A stretch of 64,000 nucleotides of DNA, from positions 1-64,000 of the forward strand of contig JAUKVZ010000010.1 in NCBI GenBank assembly GCA_032355985.1. Direction: 5' to 3'. Below the pieces are notes generated by a model, which was given only the letters and a program-made list of their open reading frames with translations, ran no database searches and was not told where the DNA came from. Shown here in pieces: positions 53,040 to 63,412 of this stretch (positions are counted from its first letter, which is position 1; the number at the start of each line of letters is the position of its first letter). Made by a program: the position numbers and the translations under genes. The stretch comes from Sarcodiotheca gaudichaudii. Taxonomy: Eukaryota > Rhodophyta > Florideophyceae > Gigartinales > Solieriaceae.

Positions 53040-53238
53040 AATCCGCCATCCTGTAAAGGACGTCGCTGGTTCGAATCCAGCCAGATGCATATATTAAATA
53101 AAAAATTGATAAGATTAGTGAATAAAGTAAGTTAAAAATCTAATTTTTTATTAAATTTTATCTTTTTGATTTTTGAGAAAAAAAGTCTCCTCATAAAAAA
53201 CTAGTTCTACAAGATAAGAAGCACTTTTTCTTATTGAT

Positions 53239-53309
53239 AGCGGGTAGCGGGAATCGAACCCGCATCATTAGCTTGGAAGGCTAAGGTTTTACCACTAAAC
53301 TATACCCGC
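53239..53309 (-). tRNA. trnG(ucc): tRNA-Gly(UCC)
   Basis: This 71-nt class I tRNA has acceptor GCGGGTA/TACCCGC, anticodon stem TTAGC-CTTCCAA-GCTAA (anticodon TCC), T-arm GCGGG-TTCGATT-CCCGC and discriminator U. It would read GGN codons, mainly GGA and GGG. It has no intron. Confidence 0.95.
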
Positions 53310-53371
53310 TATATAAGAATATAGCACATATAAATAGTTATGAATTAGCAACATTAACGATTAAACAAATG

Positions 53372-53917
53372 TTATTCTATTCCTTCAAGTATAACCCCTA
53401 GAAAACTTGCTAAAGAAGTTGCTTGTTCCTCTATCTCAGACAATAACAGTGGTTGCCCAACTCGCGTTAGTGGAATTTCACGTTTATCTTTAGTTTTAAG
53501 GTAGATTTCTCTTTTAGTAGTAAGTCCTTCTTGAATTCTAACTCTAATAGATTGAATCTCCTGAATATTATATTCTAGTTGAAGAATACGATTTTTACCT
53601 GGAAATCCTAACCTGAAGATAGTAACTTTACCTTTATCATTATTAAATTCATTATATCCTCCACCAATATTCCATAAAATAGTTAACCACAAAAAAATAC
53701 TTATTAAAATAGCTATTGTACCATAAAATGTCATAATCATGCCTTGTGGAAGAAATAGCAACTCAGATGATTTGATAAAAGGTAAAAGTTTAACTTTAAA
53801 ATAACTTGACAATCCAACTAAAAAAAAACCTAAACCACCTATTAGAATTGACGATGCCCACCAATAATTACTTAGCCTACGAGACCCTAAAATTTTCTCA
53901 ATTCGAATATTCGACAT
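53372..53917 (-). CDS. ycf4: Photosystem I assembly protein Ycf4
   Basis: This 181-residue protein has two close membrane segments (about 20-40 and 60-85). Conserved Ycf4 sequences include [50 protein letters not shown], and [34 protein letters not shown]. It acts in PSI assembly at the thylakoid, as does Ycf3. It is encoded on the minus strand with petL upstream by 57 nt. Confidence 0.97.
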   Translation of the reverse strand: MSNIRIEKILGSRRLSNYWWASSILIGGLGFFLVGLSSYFKVKLLPFIKSSELLFLPQGMIMTFYGTIAILISIFLWLTILWNIGGGYNEFNNDKGKVTIFRLGFPGKNRILQLEYNIQEIQSIRVRIQEGLTTKREIYLKTKDKREIPLTRVGQPLLLSEIEEQATSLASFLGVILEGIE

Positions 53918-53974
53918 TCTATTTAATAATATTAAAACTTATTTGTAATTGTTTTCTTAATGTTTTTTATATGT

Positions 53975-54070
53975 TTAAATTAATTTTATTAATTGTAAGC
54001 CAAAAAACAAACTTAAAGCTAATCCAGTAAATACTAACATAAATAATAAGTAACTTATAATAATAGACAT
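53975..54070 (-). CDS. petL: Cytochrome b6f complex subunit VI (PetL)
   Basis: This 31-residue single-helix protein starts MSIIISYLLF and ends LALSLFFGLQLIKLI. The G-L-x-x-I-K-L-I tail is the PetL signature in red algae. AAAGGA lies a few nt before the ATG. It is a small peripheral b6f helix. With petN and petM, three small b6f subunits are encoded in this window. Confidence 0.88.
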   Translation of the reverse strand: MSIIISYLLFMLVFTGLALSLFFGLQLIKLI

Positions 54071-54220
54071 CCTTTGTTCCTTTGCAATAAATATTTTGAT
54101 TTACTATTAATCATTATTAATATAATAACATATATTAATTTAAGATATATTTTATAAATACACCTTATAGTATAATTCATAAAACGCCTTTATTTTTTTT
54201 ATCTTCTGGAGAGCAGATTT

Positions 54221-54679
54221 ATGTCAGATTTTATAAAACCTTATAATAATGATCCCTTTGTCGGTAATTTATCTACACCTGTTAGCACGTCGAGTTTTAC
54301 TAAGGGATTATTGAGTAATTTACCGGCTTATAGACGTGGGTTATCTCCTTTATTAAGAGGGCTAGAAATTGGTATGGCTCATGGTTACTTTTTAGTTGGT
54401 CCTTTTGATAAACTAGGACCATTAAGAAATACTGATGTTGCTTTACTGTCAGGTTTTTTGTCTTCTGTTGGACTCATTATAATTCTAACAACTTGTCTTT
54501 CTATGTATGGAAATGTTTCTTTTGATAAAGATGATTCAAAAGATGTATTGCAAACAAAAGAAGGCTGGGGACAATTTACAGCAGGATTTTTAGTTGGTGC
54601 AGTAGGGGGAGCAGGATTTGCATATTTATTATTAGCAAATATTCCTATCTTACAGAGTGTAGGACTAAATTTATTATAG
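54221..54679 (+). CDS. psaL: Photosystem I subunit XI
   Basis: This 152-residue protein has PsaL motifs: [20 protein letters not shown] at the N-terminus, [29 protein letters not shown], and helices near 75-100 and 120-145. In cyanobacteria PsaL mediates PSI trimerisation. It is divergent from petL across 150 nt and followed by trnT on the other strand. Confidence 0.96.
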   Translation: MSDFIKPYNNDPFVGNLSTPVSTSSFTKGLLSNLPAYRRGLSPLLRGLEIGMAHGYFLVGPFDKLGPLRNTDVALLSGFLSSVGLIIILTTCLSMYGNVSFDKDDSKDVLQTKEGWGQFTAGFLVGAVGGAGFAYLLLANIPILQSVGLNLL

Positions 54680-54712
54680 TCTTATTAGTCCTCTTCTATT
54701 CAATACAAAAAT

Positions 54713-54785
54713 AGCTAGTGAAGGGACTTGAACCCATAACCTGCTGATTACAAATCAGCTGCTCTACCAATTGAGCTACGCTAGC
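54713..54785 (-). tRNA. trnT(ugu): tRNA-Thr(UGU)
   Basis: This 73-nt class I tRNA has anticodon stem GCTGA-TTTGTAA-TCAGC (anticodon TGT), D-arm GCTC...GAGC, T-arm ATGGG-TTCAAGT-CCCTT and acceptor GCTAGCG/CACTAGC with one mismatch. The discriminator is U. Confidence 0.92.
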
Positions 54786-54845
54786 AAAAAAGATTTGACG
54801 ATGTTATTTAATAGCATCGTTTATCTTATTCAAAAAGTAATTAAT

Positions 54846-55019
54846 TTAAGATGTACTATTTTGTAAGTTATCACTATCGACACTAATAGAATTACATTCT
54901 ATATAATAATCAATAGTTTGATCTAAGCAAATTGATGACCATCCAACTGGTGTTTCTAAAGATAATTCATCTAAATTACTTAGATCATATTCATCATGTA
55001 CATTTTTAAAAGGTGTCAT
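54846..55019 (-). CDS. Small acidic hypothetical protein, 57 residues
   Basis: The ORF reads MTPFKNVHDEYDLSNLDELS, continues through ETPVGWSSICLDQTIDYYIE, and ends QNSTS. It is strongly acidic (about a dozen Asp/Glu against a single Lys and no Arg), unlike its ribosomal-protein neighbours, and has no membrane segment. GGGAG lies about 7 nt before the ATG, a good ribosome-binding site for this genome. It sits between rpl28 (upstream, 72 nt) and trnT. I do not recognise the family. The intact frame, ribosome-binding site and tight packing argue for a real gene. Confidence 0.55.
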   Translation of the reverse strand: MTPFKNVHDEYDLSNLDELSLETPVGWSSICLDQTIDYYIECNSISVDSDNLQNSTS

Positions 55020-55091
55020 TTTTTTCTCCCAAAACTCTCATGTTATTTATGTAAGATACTATAGCATATTTTTAAATAATTGTCACTATTT

Positions 55092-55286
55092 TTATAGACA
55101 TAATTTACGCAATGATTTAATTGCTTTTGTTGAAATCTTCATTTTTATCCACCTCTTCTGCTTCTGGGACCAGATTTTTTTTTTCTGTAAGTTAACATAC
55201 TGTTTTTTTCTTGTTTTAACGTGCGAATGAGATACAGAATAACCACTGTTTGTCTTTTTACCGGTAATTACACAGATTTTAGACAT
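55092..55286 (-). CDS. rpl28: 50S ribosomal protein L28
   Basis: This 64-residue basic protein has L28 motifs: MSKICVITGKKTNSGYSVSHS near the start, KTRKKQYVNLQKKKIWSQKQ, and KMKISTKAIKSLRK at the end. Its length fits plastid L28. It is minus-strand, 44 nt downstream of trxA. Confidence 0.95.
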   Translation of the reverse strand: MSKICVITGKKTNSGYSVSHSHVKTRKKQYVNLQKKKIWSQKQKRWIKMKISTKAIKSLRKLCL

Positions 55287-55330
55287 ATTTATATATTATA
55301 AACGTTCATGCAAATAAAGTATTTAAATTT

Positions 55331-55669
55331 TTACGTATTTTTTAGATATTTTTGTAAAGTACTAGCTAATGTAGATTTAGGTACAGCTCCTATAACTGTA
55401 TCTACTTTTTTACCTTTCATAAAAATCATAATTGTTGGAATACTTCTAATTCCATATTCTGTTGCTGTACTGGGATTTTGATCTGTATTTATTTTAACAA
55501 CTTTTATCTTCTCTCTGTATTCATCAGCTATTTCATCAATAACTGGTGCAATCATTCTACATGGTCCACACCAAGGTGCCCAAAAATCAACAAGTACAGG
55601 AACATTTGATTTTATCACTTCTTGATGAAAAGACGCATCTATAACTTGTGGTACTTTTGAGACAGACAA
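55331..55669 (-). CDS. trxA: Thioredoxin (TTG start)
   Basis: This 112-residue thioredoxin has the active site WAPWCGPC (cysteines at about 34 and 37), the cis-Pro region SIPTIMIF, and [16 protein letters not shown] at the end. It is the general dithiol reductant of the stroma; the peroxiredoxin Ycf42 is a plausible client. No ATG exists before the active site in this frame, and a stop lies two codons upstream. TTG at 55669, with GGAG 8 nt before it, is therefore the likely start. Confidence 0.95.
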   Translation of the reverse strand: MSVSKVPQVIDASFHQEVIKSNVPVLVDFWAPWCGPCRMIAPVIDEIADEYREKIKVVKINTDQNPSTATEYGIRSIPTIMIFMKGKKVDTVIGAVPKSTLASTLQKYLKNT

Positions 55670-55936
55670 TATTTAATCTCCAACTTCTTTCCCTTTCTTC
55701 CAAAATATTATCATAAAAAGTTATATCTATGCTATGACTATTCATATTTTATCTTTTTACATTACTATCTATTCCTCCTCAGAGCTTATAAATAAGAAAA
55801 AATTAAAATCTATCTTATAGACTCTATTTAAAGAGCTAAAACTATGAGTACAATACATTTTATAGTTATAAGAGGTAAATTTTAATAAAAAGATGATTTG
55901 TTATTATTAGTAAATTTTATCACTCTTATAAATAAA

Positions 55937-55963
55937 ATGACAATTTTTTGATATATATATAAT
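55937..55963 (+). promoter_or_regulatory. Candidate sigma70-type promoter for rbcL
   Basis: ATGACA (55937-55942) is a 5/6 match to the -35 consensus. TATAAT (55958-55963) is a perfect -10, but the 15-nt spacer is short. It lies 154 nt before rbcL in the 447-nt divergent gap between trxA and rbcL (55670-56116), which otherwise contains no gene that I can see. Confidence 0.4.
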
Positions 55964-56089
55964 GGTAGATTTATAAGTAAGGTCAACAAGTAATGATGAT
56001 AAAAATCTTATTGCTTAACTGTTTAAAAAACTAGAGATTAGTCTTTTGATCTATACTAATATTAATCAGTAAACCAAACAATTTAATGA

Positions 56090-57583
<1,494 letters not shown>

Positions 57584-57664
57584 ATAATTTTAGTTTTTAT
57601 TTAAACCATATATTTTCCTAAAAGCCTTTATGGCTTGCTTAAACATTAAAGGAGTGCATTACAA

Positions 57665-58081
57665 GTGAGATTAACACAAGGAACATTTTCATTTCTACCA
57701 GATTTAACTGATGAACAGATTAACAAACAAATTCAATATGCAGTTTCTCAAAACTGGTCAGTTAGTATAGAATATACTGAAGATCCCCACCCTAGAAATA
57801 GCTATTGGGAATTATGGGGGCTACCATTATTTGAGATTAGTGATGCTGCCAATGTTATGTATGAAATTAGTAGCTGTCGGAAACAGCACTCAGATAAATA
57901 CATTAAAGTTAATGCATTTGATAATACAAGGGGTACTGAAAGTTGTGTTTTATCATTTATTATTGATAGACCTGCTTATGAACCTGGTTTTGAGCTAATA
58001 AGAACAGAAGATGTTGGACGTAATCAAAGATATTGCTTCCGTAGTTATGCAACTACAAAACCAGAGGGGTCTCGCTATTAA
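57665..58081 (+). CDS. rbcS: Ribulose bisphosphate carboxylase small subunit (red type, GTG start)
   Basis: This 138-residue protein starts at GTG (VRLTQGTFSFLPDLTDEQI); AAAGGAG lies 10 nt upstream and no ATG is near. It has WSVSIEYTEDPHPRNSYWELWGLPLF and a C-terminal extension after residue 110, ending TTKPEGSRY, that forms the extra beta-hairpin of form ID enzymes. It lies 81 nt after rbcL, with a 5-bp hairpin (AAGCC/GGCTT) between them. Confidence 0.98.
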   Translation: MRLTQGTFSFLPDLTDEQINKQIQYAVSQNWSVSIEYTEDPHPRNSYWELWGLPLFEISDAANVMYEISSCRKQHSDKYIKVNAFDNTRGTESCVLSFIIDRPAYEPGFELIRTEDVGRNQRYCFRSYATTKPEGSRY

Positions 58082-58114
58082 AGCTACAACTAAAAATTAA
58101 ATTAGTTACATAAG

Positions 58115-58148
58115 AAAAACTTATAGCTTAGCTTAAGTTTTTTTTATT
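58115..58148 (+). terminator. Intrinsic terminator-like hairpin after rbcS
   Basis: AAAAACTTA (58115-58123) and TAAGTTTTT (58134-58142) form a 9-bp stem with a 10-nt loop, running into a tract of eight T. It lies between rbcS and cbbX and may reduce cbbX expression relative to rbcLS. Confidence 0.55.
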
Positions 58149-58184
58149 TTAATTAAAAATAAAGTAGAAAAAATTCAACTATAA

Positions 58185-59075
58185 ATGACTAAAAACTTTT
58201 CTGATGATACTCTTGTTAATTTACAAGAAGAATATGACAAAACACAAATACAAGAAGTAATTGATGAGCTCGAACAAGAGCTAATAGGACTTAAGCCAGT
58301 TAAAATGAGAATTAAAGAGATAGCTGCTCTTCTATTAATTGATCGCTTAAGAAATAATTTAGGTCTTATTTCTGGAAGTCCTGGACTACATATGTCATTT
58401 ACAGGTAGTCCAGGTACTGGAAAAACAACTGTAGCAATGAAAATGGCAGATATCTTAAATAGGTTAGGGTATATCCGTAGAGGTAACTTAATGACAGTTA
58501 CAAGAGATGATCTTGTTGGTCAATATATAGGACATACAGCACCAAAAACTAAAGAAGTTTTAAAACAAGCAATGGGAGGAGTACTATTTATAGACGAAGC
58601 TTACTACTTATATAAACCAGACAACGAAAGGGACTATGGAGCAGAAGCTATCGAAATTTTGCTACAAGTAATGGAAAATCAGAGAAATGATTTAGTCGTA
58701 ATTTTTGCTGGTTATAAAGACCGTATGGAAAAATTCTACGAATCAAATCCTGGTTTATCTTCTAGAGTTACAAATCATGTAGATTTTCCTGATTATACTG
58801 CAAAAGAATTACTAGAAATTGCAAAATTAATGCTTGAAGAACAACAATACAAATTTGCACCAAATGCGGATAAAGTATTGCTTGAATATGCAGAAAGAAG
58901 AATGAAGTTACCTCACTTTGCTAATGCAAGAAGTATACGTAATGCTATTGATAGGGCTAGAATGAGACAAGCAAACCGTATTTTTATTAGTGGAAACAAA
59001 GTACTAACGAAAAACGATTTAGTAACAATTCAGTCTGAAGATATTCTACAAAGTAGACTGTTTAAATTAGAATAA
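58185..59075 (+). CDS. cbbX: Red-type Rubisco activase CbbX (AAA+ protein)
   Basis: This 296-residue AAA+ protein has Walker [14 protein letters not shown] near residue 73 and Walker [16 protein letters not shown] near residue 130. The pore-loop region is [16 protein letters not shown], and the sensor/arginine region [23 protein letters not shown]. It removes inhibitory sugar phosphates by pulling on the form ID RbcL C-terminus. It lies downstream of rbcLS on the same strand. Confidence 0.97.
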   Translation: MTKNFSDDTLVNLQEEYDKTQIQEVIDELEQELIGLKPVKMRIKEIAALLLIDRLRNNLGLISGSPGLHMSFTGSPGTGKTTVAMKMADILNRLGYIRRGNLMTVTRDDLVGQYIGHTAPKTKEVLKQAMGGVLFIDEAYYLYKPDNERDYGAEAIEILLQVMENQRNDLVVIFAGYKDRMEKFYESNPGLSSRVTNHVDFPDYTAKELLEIAKLMLEEQQYKFAPNADKVLLEYAERRMKLPHFANARSIRNAIDRARMRQANRIFISGNKVLTKNDLVTIQSEDILQSRLFKLE

Positions 59076-59136
59076 TACCATCTATTTTTTGTTTATTGAC
59101 AAATAATACTATATTTTCATATTATATATGTTATAA

Positions 59137-59207
59137 GGCGGTATAGCCAAGTGGTAAGGCAGAGGATTGCAAATTCTTTATCCCCAGTTCGAATCTGGGT
59201 ACCGCCT
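59137..59207 (+). tRNA. trnC(gca): tRNA-Cys(GCA)
   Basis: This 71-nt class I tRNA has acceptor GGCGGTA/TACCGCC, anticodon loop TTGCAAA (anticodon GCA) on a GAGGA/TTCTT stem with G-U pairs, T-arm CCCAG-TTCGAAT-CTGGG and discriminator U, as required for cysteine. Confidence 0.96.
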
Positions 59208-59242
59208 AGTAGTTTATTAAAATACTATAATTTATTGAATGA

Positions 59243-59327
59243 GGGGGTGTGGTGGAATGGTAGACACAACAGACTTAAAATCTGTTGATTTTCAGTAATC
59301 GTGAGGGTTCAAGTCCCTCCACCCCCA
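59243..59327 (+). tRNA. trnL(uaa): tRNA-Leu(UAA)
   Basis: This 85-nt class II tRNA has acceptor GGGGGTG/CACCCCC, anticodon stem ACAGA-CTTAAAA-TCTGT (anticodon TAA), T-arm GAGGG-TTCAAGT-CCCTC and discriminator A. It has no group I intron, unlike cyanobacterial and green-plastid trnL(UAA). Confidence 0.96.
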
Positions 59328-59357
59328 ATATAAATATCTTCCAAAGAAAAATCTAAA

Positions 59358-59597
59358 ATGTGTATATGTATAAACTGTAGACAAATAAAAATATGTAAAA
59401 CTTATCAAATAATTCAAAATCAACATTTAGAAACACAAATCAAATCTACCAGTAACTTTATACCGAATAATACCTTAATCGAAGTTAATGCAAAAGTTTC
59501 TCTAAATTATTACCAAGTAGATTGGGATTTAGTAGAGTGCTTATCATTTATAGAAAAACCCGGAAGCTGGCTAGCTCAAGATAAGAAAATTTTTTGA
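59358..59597 (+). CDS. ycf34: Ycf34, conserved Cys-motif protein
   Basis: This 79-residue protein starts [19 protein letters not shown], with the C-x-C-x-x-C-x(5)-C cysteine cluster typical of Ycf34, and ends [16 protein letters not shown]. In cyanobacteria Ycf34 is reported as an Fe-S protein influencing photosynthetic electron transport. It follows trnL(UAA) by 30 nt and overlaps the 3' end of the convergent ilvH by 22 nt. Confidence 0.92.
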   Translation: MCICINCRQIKICKTYQIIQNQHLETQIKSTSNFIPNNTLIEVNAKVSLNYYQVDWDLVECLSFIEKPGSWLAQDKKIF

Positions 59598-60106
59598 CTA
59601 GTCCTATTCTTTAAAGATTCTGTATTAACTTTAGAAGAACGCATTAATGCTATTTTACCCGTACGTGCAATTTCCACAATACCATACTGTAAAAGAAGTT
59701 GCTCAATAGCAACTATTTTACCTGGATCGCCTGTAACTTCTATAATTAGATAATCACATGCTAGATCTACTATTTTTGCTCTAAAAACGTTTACTATTTC
59801 AAATATTAATGAGCGAGTCTCTACGGATGCTTGTATTTTAATTAAAACTAATTCTCTTTCAACACAAGGGATGTTGGTTATGTCCTGTACTTTAAAGATA
59901 TTGATTAACTTATATAGCTGCTTAGTTAACTGTTCTATTGTTCTATTGTCTCCAGGAACAACCATGGTAATACGAGACATGCCAGTTGCTTCTGCAGGTC
60001 CTACAGCTAAGCTTTCTATATTAAAACCACGCCTTGTAAATAGTCCAGATATTCTTGATAAAACACCTGCTTCATCTTGAACGAGCACGGATAATGTATG
60101 TTTCAT
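59576..60106 (-). CDS. ilvH: Acetolactate synthase small (regulatory) subunit
   Basis: This 176-residue protein has the N-terminal ACT domain [33 protein letters not shown] second ACT-like half contains [29 protein letters not shown]. It confers valine feedback control on acetolactate synthase in branched-chain amino acid synthesis; the catalytic subunit (ilvB) is not in this window. It is minus-strand, divergent from infC and tail-to-tail with ycf34. Confidence 0.96.
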   Translation of the reverse strand: MKHTLSVLVQDEAGVLSRISGLFTRRGFNIESLAVGPAEATGMSRITMVVPGDNRTIEQLTKQLYKLINIFKVQDITNIPCVERELVLIKIQASVETRSLIFEIVNVFRAKIVDLACDYLIIEVTGDPGKIVAIEQLLLQYGIVEIARTGKIALMRSSKVNTESLKNRTSQKIFLS

Positions 60107-60227
60107 AAATAATTAATTTCTACTTAAGATGGCCTTGATGTTATTATTATCTATGTAATGGTATAATAAATTAAAGATATTTATCAATATTTTTCATAAA
60201 CTAAAAAATTTCTATTATTGATTACTT

Positions 60228-60764
60228 GTGCTAGACAAAACAAACAAAAAAAATAACGAACTACCTATTATTAATGAACGAATTAAGTACCATAAAGTTC
60301 GCCTGATTGGCATTTCAGGAAACCAGCTAGGAATATACTCTTCTAATGATGCTTTTCAAATTGCTCTTGATGAAGGACTCGATCTGGTAATGATTAACAA
60401 TAAGACAGATCCACCTGTTTGCCGTATTTTAGATTATGGTAAACATAAATTTATGCAAGAAAAGAAAGCAAAGGAGGCTCGTAAAAAACAACATAACGTG
60501 GCTTTAAAAGAAGTAAAAATGAGATATAAAATAGAAGAACATGACTATAAAGTTAGGATCAATCAAGCATCCCGTTTTTTGCAATCAGGAGATAAAGTAA
60601 AAGCAACTATTACTTTTCGGGGTAGAGAAATTCAACACTATAACTTAGCTATTGAACTTTTAAAAAGGATGGCTAATGAATTAAATAATATAGCAGAAGT
60701 TCAACAACCTCCTTCTCGAGATGGTAAACACATGATCATGATTTTATCACCCAAAAAAGAATGA
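60228..60764 (+). CDS. infC: Translation initiation factor IF-3 (GTG start)
   Basis: This 178-residue protein has the IF-3 pattern: [45 protein letters not shown], a Lys-rich linker, and the C-terminal domain [34 protein letters not shown]. It starts at GTG (60228), the codon used in many IF-3 genes to allow autoregulation. It lies 81 nt upstream of rps4 on the same strand. Confidence 0.94.
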   Translation: MLDKTNKKNNELPIINERIKYHKVRLIGISGNQLGIYSSNDAFQIALDEGLDLVMINNKTDPPVCRILDYGKHKFMQEKKAKEARKKQHNVALKEVKMRYKIEEHDYKVRINQASRFLQSGDKVKATITFRGREIQHYNLAIELLKRMANELNNIAEVQQPPSRDGKHMIMILSPKKE

Positions 60765-60845
60765 AAAAAATGCTTATCTAAGTAAATTTTGCTAAACTGT
60801 TGCTGTAGCATTAAATTAGAAATTAAATAATAAGGAATAATAAGT

Positions 60846-61451
60846 ATGGCACGTTACAGAGGACCGAGACTACGTATTTGTAGGAGATTAGGTGATTTAC
60901 CAGGACTAACAAGAAAAAAATCAAAAAAACAAACACCTGCAGGAGAGCACGGAAAACAATCACACAAACCATCAGAATACTCTTTAAGGCTAGAAGAAAA
61001 GCAAAAATTACGTTTTAACTACGGCTTAAGTGAGAGACAACTATTAAGATGTATAAAAACTGCTAAAAAAGTACAGGGATCAACTGGCTTAGTTTTATTA
61101 CAAATATTAGAAATGAGATTAGACAATATAATTTTTAGACTTAGTATGGCACCAACAATTCCAGCGGCTAGGCAGTTAGTAAATCATAAACATGTTTTAG
61201 TAAATAATAAGATTACTTCTATTAGTAGTTATCAATGTAAGCCTGGTGATATTATCAAAATCAAAAGTAAGACATCATCTAAGATGTTAGTAGAAAAATA
61301 CTTAAATTTCCCAGGTTTAGCTAACATCCCTGACCATTTACAATTAGATAAAAAACAAATGTTTGGTAAAGTAAATGGTATCATCGAGAGAAGGTGGGTA
61401 GCTTTAGAACTTAATGAATTACTTGTAGTTGAATACTATTCAAGAAAATAG
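60846..61451 (+). CDS. rps4: 30S ribosomal protein S4
   Basis: This 201-residue protein has S4 features: [40 protein letters not shown], and the S4 RNA-binding fold [35 protein letters not shown]. It is a primary 16S rRNA binder. It is preceded by AAGGAA before the ATG and is convergent with the Tic22-like gene. Confidence 0.97.
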   Translation: MARYRGPRLRICRRLGDLPGLTRKKSKKQTPAGEHGKQSHKPSEYSLRLEEKQKLRFNYGLSERQLLRCIKTAKKVQGSTGLVLLQILEMRLDNIIFRLSMAPTIPAARQLVNHKHVLVNNKITSISSYQCKPGDIIKIKSKTSSKMLVEKYLNFPGLANIPDHLQLDKKQMFGKVNGIIERRWVALELNELLVVEYYSRK

Positions 61452-61513
61452 TAATAAATCTTTTGAAAAAAATATGTAATAAAAATACTAATATTCTATA
61501 TATAAGTAACTGA

Positions 61514-62938
61514 TTACTTAACTGGTAGTTTACTAGTTATAGCCCATATAAATCTTTGTACGGTTATCTTACAATGCAGAGCAGCACTAGTTAATATAAT
61601 CTTTGTAGGACTTTGATACTTATTTGAATTAACTAACATTATAAACTTATAAGATTCATATGGAGGTACAAGAACAAATTGTTCATTATTTTTTTGAGTG
61701 TCTGCTAGAAAACTCTCTAAGTTGTATACTAAAACTTTAGGCTCTTTTGGTAAATTATTTATAAATGTTTTTTTTCTTAGTTGCTGCCAATATTTCAGTG
61801 CGATATCATAATTAAGAAAAGCAATTGTATGATCCTTATACTCATCAGCTTGATCCGAAATATATACAGAATTGTCTGAGTATTTTTTATTTATCATTTT
61901 TGCAAAATTTATTATATATATTGGCTGACCTTGAAAAAGTCTTTTTGCATGCTTCTGTTTCTTATGAAAAGAAACATTCTTTAAATACTGATAATGATTA
62001 ATTAATTGTTCCAATTCTTTAAAATCAGGAATAAGATGAAATTGTGCTCGAGATAAGGATTGATTAACAAGTCTATAATACAAGTCTAGACCGGTAGTTG
62101 AAACTTTAAGCTTATGATTTAGATCATAGTGTCCATACTTTTGCTTAATATGATTTTTGTATTCTAGTGCATCATAAGGATTTACAAATAATAATCCATG
62201 ATAAACATTTTGTTGATCAATATTACCACGAAAGCTATCATTATACCATTGATATATTTTAGATACAAGATGCCTATTGATTATTAATGCATTTGATGGC
62301 TCAGACATAATTATTTGATTTAAATTGTTTGCTACCATAAAAACTGGCAGTCTATTTACCTGTAATTGTTTTACAAAATTTGAATCTGTAGTACTCAAAG
62401 GATTAATATTAGTATTTTTAATTATACTATTGTATACATTACTAAATGAAAACCCATTTAAACCTTTACGCCAAACATATCGAAGATTAAACTTTACATG
62501 ACTGTCAAGTAAACTTTTTTGTGAATCTGCTGTAGAATAAACTTTAATTTTGCCTGAAATTAATGCTTTATTAAAATTATACAAAAAATGCTTATATTCA
62601 TTTGACTTGGTAGCAATGCCTTTAATTTTTAGCTGCCTTGTGTAGTGTTCATATTCTGGACTAAGAGAGGAAAAATAAATTCTTTCTTGCCAATATCGAT
62701 TCATTAAGTTAGTAATAAAATTGCTAGACTTTAGCTTTTTATCAACGAAGTATTCAGTTTTAGCTACTGTGACTTTTGTATTTCGTTTTAACAATATTGT
62801 ATTTCCAAAAGAAGCTTTTGTTTTTTTATCATGTTGATTATAAGAGACTGGTATATGAGTATGTTCAACCTTTGCAAGTTCTGCTGTTTGGGTATTGTGA
62901 AATAGCGTCTTAAGAAGAATCAGTTGATATAAGCCCAT
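61514..62938 (-). CDS. ycf80: Tic22-like protein (Ycf80-type)
   Basis: This 474-residue protein has a divergent N-terminal part (1-190) and a Tic22-like region. NRLPVFMVANNLNQIIMSE (about 195-213) is followed by YHGLLFVNPYDALEYKNHIKQKYG (about 246-269), then AQFHLIPDFKELEQLI. A second, shorter copy of the motif lies at about 337-390 (QGQPIYIINF, IAFLNYDIALKYWQQL). This fits the double V-F-x-V...L-F-x-x-x-x-D-A pattern of Tic22. Tic22 proteins are soluble factors of the intermembrane or periplasmic space. Length and location fit the red algal gene Ycf80, named from memory. Its role here is inferred. Confidence 0.62.
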   Translation of the reverse strand: MGLYQLILLKTLFHNTQTAELAKVEHTHIPVSYNQHDKKTKASFGNTILLKRNTKVTVAKTEYFVDKKLKSSNFITNLMNRYWQERIYFSSLSPEYEHYTRQLKIKGIATKSNEYKHFLYNFNKALISGKIKVYSTADSQKSLLDSHVKFNLRYVWRKGLNGFSFSNVYNSIIKNTNINPLSTTDSNFVKQLQVNRLPVFMVANNLNQIIMSEPSNALIINRHLVSKIYQWYNDSFRGNIDQQNVYHGLLFVNPYDALEYKNHIKQKYGHYDLNHKLKVSTTGLDLYYRLVNQSLSRAQFHLIPDFKELEQLINHYQYLKNVSFHKKQKHAKRLFQGQPIYIINFAKMINKKYSDNSVYISDQADEYKDHTIAFLNYDIALKYWQQLRKKTFINNLPKEPKVLVYNLESFLADTQKNNEQFVLVPPYESYKFIMLVNSNKYQSPTKIILTSAALHCKITVQRFIWAITSKLPVK

Positions 62939-63034
62939 TAATGTTTATCATGTAAGATGATTAATTAAATATTGTTTATAATCTTACTATATTACATATC
63001 ATACTAATAAAGCAAACATATCTCAATTAATTAA

Positions 63035-63382
63035 TTAAATTGAAAAAGATTTTCCACAACCACATGTTTTTATAGCATTAGGGTTGATAAATTTAAAGCC
63101 ACCTCCAATGAGTACATCTTCATAATCTAAAGACATACCATATAAATATAATAAACTCTTACTATCACAGATAACTTGAAAATGATCGTAATCTATCGTC
63201 TCATCAAAATCTTTAACATTATTTTTATCTACAAAATTCATAGAATATGACAGGCCTGAACATCCACCTTGCTTCACAGAAATTTTCAAATACATCTTAT
63301 TTATGTTTAATTGATTAAAACTTAACAAGTGCTTAATTGCTTTCTCTGTAATATATATAATTTTTTGAGAGCTATCTGTCAT
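63035..63382 (-). CDS. ycf83: A-type Fe-S carrier protein (IscA/SufA family; Ycf83-type)
   Basis: This 115-residue HesB-like protein has the three ligand cysteines: QGGCSGLSY (Cys41) and CGCGKSF (Cys107 and Cys109). GMSLDYEDVLIGGGFKFINPNA lies between them. It receives Fe-S clusters from the Suf scaffold and passes them to target proteins; sufB and sufC are also in this window. It is minus-strand, upstream of the Tic22-like gene by 96 nt. The ycf number is from memory. Confidence 0.85.
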   Translation of the reverse strand: MTDSSQKIIYITEKAIKHLLSFNQLNINKMYLKISVKQGGCSGLSYSMNFVDKNNVKDFDETIDYDHFQVICDSKSLLYLYGMSLDYEDVLIGGGFKFINPNAIKTCGCGKSFSI

Positions 63383-63412
63383 AATAATATCTATCGATAA
63401 ATGAATAATAAA

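Larger units (their letters stand above)
51035..53089 (+). tRNA. trnMe(cau): Split tRNA with CAU anticodon (tRNA-Met type by anticodon), interrupted by a group II intron
   Basis: Exon 1 is 51035-51071 and exon 2 is 53040-53089. Joined, they give an 87-nt tRNA with a perfect acceptor (GCATCTG/CAGATGC), anticodon stem GCGGA-CTCATAA-TCCGC (anticodon CAT) and T-arm GCTGG-TTCGAAT-CCAGC. It also has a class II variable arm with TCCT/AGGA. The long variable arm and the GGCCGAGAGGCCGAAGGC D-arm look serine-like, unusual for a methionine tRNA. The splice junction is ambiguous by one base (CAT|GTGCG with TT|AA, or CA|TGTGCG with AT|TAA), but both give CAU. Red algal plastid maps list a split trnMe(cau), and I follow that name. 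Confidence 0.85.

Noticed and set aside
51035-53089. Reading the split tRNA as tRNA-Ser(CGA) because of its shape
   Set aside because: No choice of splice sites at this locus produces CGA; both possible junctions give CAU.
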